Assembly (NCBI GenBank): GCA_014529385.2
Contig: CM043969.1
Span: 36,765,922 to 36,825,921, forward strand
Length of the DNA stretch: 60,000 nucleotides
DNA from: Adiantum capillus-veneris
Lineage: Eukaryota > Streptophyta > Polypodiopsida > Polypodiales > Pteridaceae
Direction: 5' to 3'
The notes under the pieces are model-generated. The model was not told the DNA's origin, ran no database searches, and saw nothing but the letters and a program-made list of their open reading frames with translations. Of the stretch, positions 55,258-60,000 are shown one piece after another; the stretch's first letter is position 1; every line of letters starts with the position of its first letter. A program made the translations under genes and the position numbers.

Positions 55258-55352
55258 ACACCCCCCCTCCCCCACGGTTTCCTTTGTTATATGTACTTGG
55301 CCAAGAATATAGTAACTGAGGACATTTTGTTGTCATATCTTCAAGACCCGGG
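52650..55352. other. Non-genic stretch with microsatellites and degenerate repeats
   Basis: AC tracts at 52,672-52,693, 53,001-53,022 and 54,190-54,229; (GT)n at 54,738-54,777 then (GA)n to 54,812; (TC)n at 54,889-54,931 followed by GCGCGC; (CT)n at 55,204-55,251. Between 53,020 and 53,950 phrases such as CCATAAGAAGAGA, GAGACCTCAAAGA and GGGATAATCAAATACCACA recur two or three times, suggesting an old, diverged tandem repeat. No gene is supported. Confidence 0.6.
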
Positions 55353-55988
55353 GGATTCACCATGGAAAACTCACCGCACCACGTAAGTGTAGGGGAGGGG
55401 GTTTTTTTACAAGTTACATAAGCGTACAAATTAGGGGCAGGCCCCTAATAATTTATCTCCCAAGGTTAAAACTAAGGGAGGGGGTATCATATTTGGGTGT
55501 GTGTGTGTGTGTGGGGGGGGGGGTAAGAAGTGAGAAAAGGAAAAAATGAGAGGAAGTTTTTGTGTTTCAAAATCATGACCCAAAAGAGTCTGTCCTCGAA
55601 CTTGTGAGTCAATAGCTACAAAGATACATACAAGAACTAACACTGCTTTGTATTAATTGTTTGTTTTGTGATTCAAGGATTCACCATGGAAAACTCACCG
55701 CACCACGTAAGTGCAGGGGAGGGGTTTTTTTTACAAGTTACATAAGCGTACAAGTTAGGGGCAGGCCCCCAATAATTTATCTCCCAAGGTTAAAACTAAG
55801 GGAGGGGGTATCATATTTGGGTGGGTGGGGGGGCAGGGATAAGAAGTGAGAAAAGGGAAAAATGAGAGGAAGTTTTTGTGTTTCAAAATCATGACCCAAA
55901 AGAGTCTGTCCTCGAACTTGTGAGTCAATAACTACAAAGATACATGCAAGAACTAACACTGCTTTGTATTAATTGTTTGTTTTGTGAT
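55353..55988. repeat. 324-bp direct tandem duplication
   Basis: GGATTCACCATGGAAAACTC at 55,353 recurs at 55,677. Both copies continue through GGGGCAGGCCCC, CTCCCAAGGTTAAAACTAAG, a G-rich run and CAAAATCATGACCCAAAAG to TGTTTGTTTTGTGATT. Differences are mostly in G and GT run lengths. Confidence 0.92.
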
Positions 55989-56871
55989 TATAGTTCATTT
56001 GTTGAGGGATGAAAGCTTTGTATAGATGCAAATTTACACGGAGAACCTAACACAACTTTATAACTGTTTTTTGAGTAATTTAGATGGGTCAAAATTGGAT
56101 GAGTAGCTAGACTGTAGGCTGAATGGGCACATAGTTTGAAAGTCAAAGTAAGACACAATGAGGGTACATCTAGTTATCAATAGAAGTGATTCTTTAATAC
56201 GTTGCCAATCACTATGATACACGCTCTTTGACTAGTTTTACTCACTTAGATCATGTGAGACCTAAAATTTAAATGTAAGATAGGGGTATGATAGTTTTCT
56301 GCATGGATTGGCGTATAATCGTAGAAAGGGGGTCATATCCCCTAATTTGAGTCGTATATAAGGGTTTTATCAAAGTTGTCCGCTCGTAGGTGGTGTCCCA
56401 TTTTGTAAGAGTGAATCCCCCGGGCTTCAAGAGCACGTTAATGTTAACGATTCACATTTGCTCCAATAGTAGAAGACCAAGGGGAAAAGGTAGGTTTGAT
56501 TTATCCAATACTTGCTCAAATCAAAATATGGCTGCCTCAAAATTTTGAAAGGAGGGTTTGGGCCGGCTCAAATTTCATGATTTTTAGTTGAAAAGCTCAA
56601 TTTTATGTAGAGTTTTCCTTCTCAAAATGGTTTTCACCTTCTCACAAAGGGGACAGGGATCCAAAGGCGGCTCTATAACATCATTTTGCCAAGCCTTGTA
56701 GAAGATTGTCATTTGAGATCATCAATATGATGCATTTGATGACACAATTTAAGGGCTAAACGTGATTTTTACTTAGGATTTTTCATGTTCTTGTTTTGAC
56801 AACAACCAAAATGAGAAATGCTACAACAACAAGGGCCATCACTAATGCGCAGAGATGGCACTGCCTACTGT

Positions 56872-56946
<75 letters not shown>

Positions 56947-57747
56947 GAGTCAGTTCTTGTCTCTGCACTCCTCGCGCTTCTGCTATCAATAAAGCCTTTT
57001 TTACACAAGTGCTATTTTAATTACAAACCAACGCTATTTTTATTACCAAGCATCAGAGAATCACCTAAAAGAAATATGTACAAGATTTGATAGGCACCAT
57101 GCCCATATCACTACCTACAAGCAGGCAATGCGAACAAACGGAGATCTATGGCTTGCCTATATGTGGTGTACATTTCATATTCACCTCCTTTCGTGGAAAG
57201 GTGGTTGAGTTTTTGATAAAGATGAAGAGCCTCCACAATTTTGAAGTTGTACATTTGGTTGAATTACAAAATTGCTTTATTACCGAAGTAAAAAACTATT
57301 TATTCACTTCACGTTTTTTAAAATATGATCGTAATACAAGTTGAGCTTGCTGAGATTATTCGATTTCTTTTCGGAATGATAGTTTATTGGTGTTAGAGAT
57401 CCTTCGGGTGGGAAATTCTACCTTGGTACACACTATAATGTAGGATACTCTCAACCACTTTGTCCACATATATATGCTCTAATTGATAGTTGGGGTGTTC
57501 TAGCATAGGGGCACACTTCATTGACGTAATGCCAATCCGTGGATTGAACACGGCTAGGGCGTGGAGACATCACGCGGGTGTGTGCACACTTGCGTGAACA
57601 CACATGAATACATGAGAGTCTTGAGGCCATGGACCAGAGTTTACAAACTAACATTGGGACATGAGAGAGAATAAGCCAAAGATTAGGTCTGATTTCCCAC
57701 ATGAGCTCAATCCATCACTCTAATCTCACACACGTGTGGACAATGAT
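55989..57747. other. Non-genic stretch with a CA microsatellite
   Basis: (AC)n at 56,874-56,933 followed by TATA and GAGAG. The ORFs at 56,818-57,344 are partly microsatellite and carry no recognised domain. Confidence 0.5.
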
Positions 57748-57897
57748 GTTAGAATCTCACTAATTCCTAACATTCACACACTAATCAAGCACCCATTCAG
57801 GTACATATAGCTCTAATTAGAGAAAACGCATGCCTTAAATCTAGTGCACCTGCACACATGGACACCCACATGCATGCATGTGTGCATGCGTGCACGC

Positions 57898-57935
<38 letters not shown>

Positions 57936-58786
57936 GAACAAACATGAAGAAAGCACAATATTAATGAGGAATTAGAGATAAGAGAGCACAATTAGTCACT
58001 AATTAAAAGACGATCAAGCAGCATAAACTCCAATAATAGTGAGAGTAGAAAGAGAGGCACATAGCTTGCATTCCATGGATCAAAATTGTTAGAAGAGGGT
58101 GTAGGAGAACTCCAAGCTACATATACATCTCCATCTCCATTTCACTAGTCCACTCTATACTAAGTCATAGCTTTATTTATTGAGAGCACTCCACAAAATG
58201 ACATAGCTTTCATTTGTAAACCTAAGCTTCCATCTCCATTTCACTAGTCCACTCTATACTAAGTCAAAGCTTTATTTATTGAGAGCACTCCACAAAATGA
58301 CATAGCTTTCATTTGTAAACCTAAGCTTCCAAACTTATGACTGCCAAAGTCAATATCCCCAAGCACATAGGCTCACCTAGAGCAACAATATACAAGCTAG
58401 AACTCATGGGATGAAGGCATACAACGGTGGCTCAATACTTGTTGTCTATGGATACTTAGCAATTTAGTCAAATGGCTTGCATTTTTTAAATTTTGTGATG
58501 CTTGTGATAGTCTTCTTGATGACATGAAGTGCTAACTACTTTTGAGTGGTAAGTACAACTTAAAACTTACACTTTATGTTTGACTCAAATATCTAACTTC
58601 CTATGGGGTTTGCTATAAAATGAAATTATATAGTTTAAATAGCATTCCACCATTCCATGCTTTCACCGCATGGGGCCTTTCTAGCTAACATACATAGTAA
58701 TCATACAAGACATAATATGCCATAATAGCATGATCCAAAAATAGTATATGCTACTAGTGTCACAATGATGTCTTGACATTTGTCAA
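57748..58786 (-). repeat. Possible LTR of a minus-strand retrotransposon
   Basis: The right end reads TTTGTCAACA followed by CTCCCCCCTCTT. On the minus strand that is a polypurine tract AAGAGGGGGGAG followed by TGTTGACAAA, the usual junction before a 3' LTR. A candidate opposite end is TGTTAGAATC at 57,748. The AC tract at 57,898-57,923 lies inside. No partner LTR or coding region is visible, so the extent is uncertain. Confidence 0.35.
58131..58330. repeat. 99-bp direct tandem duplication
   Basis: CCATCTCCATTTCACTAGTC at 58,131 recurs at 58,230. Both copies contain GAGAGCACTCCACAAAATG and end with CCTAAGCTTCC. Confidence 0.92.
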
Positions 58787-59624
58787 CACTCCCCCCTCTT
58801 AATCTAGCACACATCCTTGGGTTCCAAAGAAGAACAATATGACTGGTGACATGGTCAACAAGGAAAATGTCCTAGAAGGCATGTGGCTACATGGAAACAA
58901 TATTATGAGAAACATCATAATCCAAGGTAGGAAGATTATAACTCGTGATCTCAATGATGATCATACAAAGTGAAAAGACTCTCTAAGATGCTTTAAGACA
59001 AGCCAAGATCAAACTATCCATAGGAAAACATAACATAAGCAAATGAGAGAATTAATGGAGTAAAAATTATTGGTCAAAACTAATTATAGATTCACTAACA
59101 AAGAAATGTAAAGTTTGACTTAATAGGACAATCAACCACTAGCTATGTTTTTTGGTTATAGTTAAACCTTGTTCATGACTTCATCAATGTAGGAATAAAA
59201 GATTCAAATCAATAGGACAACCAACACCAAATACGACAAGCGCCAAATGAAGAGAAAATGAAAGACATTTTTGTTTAGTTTATCAAAACTCTAAAGCGAA
59301 AAATCACATCACATGGTGACCACTCCAAGGTAGGTCAAGCTATGACTCTTAGTTCTTTGTCATGCACAAGGTCTTCTCCAAAAGTTTACTGGTCTACCAA
59401 AGAAATGACTAACCCCTCCCAATCCAAAGCATTGGATTGGGGCCTTGACAATGCATACCAAGAAAACTCTCCCCACCTACCAAGGACTAATAGGGTGATT
59501 GGCCACATAAAGTCACACAGAAAACATAGAAAATAGATCCCTTGGTGTTAGTGTTGCCTTCTGTTTTTTAACACATTTTTCCATTTGTTTCTTTCTTTTT
59601 TCATTTGTTTTTTTGTGATTTGTT
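58787..59624. other. Non-genic stretch before the eEF1B exon
   Basis: No recognised coding sequence. A 64-codon ORF at 59,342-59,536 has no domain. The final part (about 59,555-59,630) is T-rich and ends in AG, suitable for an intron 3' end. Confidence 0.45.
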
Positions 59625-60000
59625 TTGAAGTGGGATGTGAAGCCGTGGGATGATGAAACTGACATGGTGAAGCTTGCAGAAGCAGTCGAAAGTGTCAATA
59701 TGCTTAGACTTTTTTGGGGTGCTTCCAAGCTTGTGGCTATTGGGTATGGCATCAAGAAATTGCAGATAATGATGCCCATTGTGAATGACTTGGTGTCTAT
59801 TAATAATATCATTCAGGAGTATTTGACTGAGGAGCCAAGGAATGAGTTCATCCAAAGCTGTGATATTGTCCCCTTCAATAAATTGCAGATAATGATGACC
59901 ATTGTGGATGACTTGGTGTCTGTCAGATAACATCATTCATGAGTATTTGATTGAGGAGCCAAGGTACGAGTTCATCCAAAGCTGTGATATTGTCCCCTTC
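59625..60000 (+). pseudogene. eEF1B beta/delta GEF-domain exon with tandem duplication, partial
   Basis: eEF1B exchanges GDP for GTP on eEF1A during translation. From 59,631 the frame reads WDVKPWDDETDMVKLAEAVE, WGASKLVAIGYGIKKLQIMM, VNDLVSINNIIQEYLTEEPR and NEFIQSCDIVPFN, the conserved C-terminal GEF domain. Instead of ending, it continues into a second copy of 41 codons (KLQIMMTIVDDLVSV). That copy gains one base near 59,922, hits a stop at 59,928, and its DNA similarity runs to the window end. The sequence before 59,631 is T-rich and ends in AG, like a splice acceptor. An intact parental gene must exist elsewhere; this is likely a duplicated gene fragment, though a real 3' exon with a duplicated remnant is not excluded. 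Confidence 0.8.

Noticed and set aside
59342-59536. Upstream exon of the eEF1B gene
   Set aside because: The 64-codon ORF shows no eEF1B sequence and no other recognisable motif.

Overview
This 60 kb window looks like transposon-dominated, non-genic DNA from the nuclear genome of a land plant. The evidence is the element mix: a chromodomain-bearing Ty3 element, a Tat-clade Ty3 element with a second RNase H, a Ty1/Copia element, a CACTA (TNP2) DNA transposon and an L1-type LINE with a plant zf-RVT tail. There are also many long TC/AC/AT microsatellites and one fragment of eukaryotic elongation factor 1B. A large-genome vascular plant such as a fern or gymnosperm is my guess, but no host gene here fixes the clade. 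I see no CRISPR, operon, rRNA or functional tRNA gene.

Layout, left to right. (1) 1-4.9 kb: a decayed minus-strand Ty3/Gypsy element A cut by the window edge. Beyond its gag lie a tRNA-like SINE-type segment and three tandem ~330 bp units, each carrying a Met-tRNA primer-binding-site complement. (2) 4.9-8.2 kb: no gene; a hairpin, microsatellites and a dispersed repeat that recurs inverted at 15.8 kb. (3) 8.2-14.46 kb: plus-strand Ty3 chromovirus B, with its reverse transcriptase core deleted. (4) 14.46-17.1 kb: microsatellites and a ~155 bp unit that recurs at 32.2 kb. (5) 17.1-32.16 kb: plus-strand Tat-clade element C, whose 5' LTR is split by a minus-strand Copia element D; a deletion removed the Copia 5' end together with ~570 bp of the host LTR. 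(6) 32.2-33.7 kb: a foldback sequence and microsatellites. (7) 33.7 to about 47.4 kb: a minus-strand CACTA element E with a visible left terminus, a TNPA-like ORF, a TNP2 pseudogene and a ~272 bp satellite. The TNP2 5' exon plus satellite is duplicated in tandem, and the second copy is interrupted by a young gag-only LTR element F (40,946-45,864). (8) 47.56-52.64 kb: minus-strand L1-type LINE G. (9) 52.7-59.6 kb: microsatellites, short tandem duplications and a possible LTR end. (10) 59.63-60 kb: an eEF1B guanine-exchange-domain exon with an in-frame 41-codon tandem duplication, running off the window.

How the parts relate: every recognisable protein but the last serves transposition. Element C would supply reverse transcriptase and integrase, and gag-only element F could depend on a C-like partner. 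Both share the primer-binding sequence TTGGTGCCCCC, a retrotransposon gag and an unusual short ORF family between the primer site and gag, present twice in C and once in F. That shared short ORF is the most promising uncharacterised feature I see. Nearly all coding regions carry stops, frameshifts or deletions. The least decayed are the C pol ORF (971 codons open), the F gag ORF and the D polyprotein (two in-frame stops only). All calls are by eye; no database search or alignment program was run.
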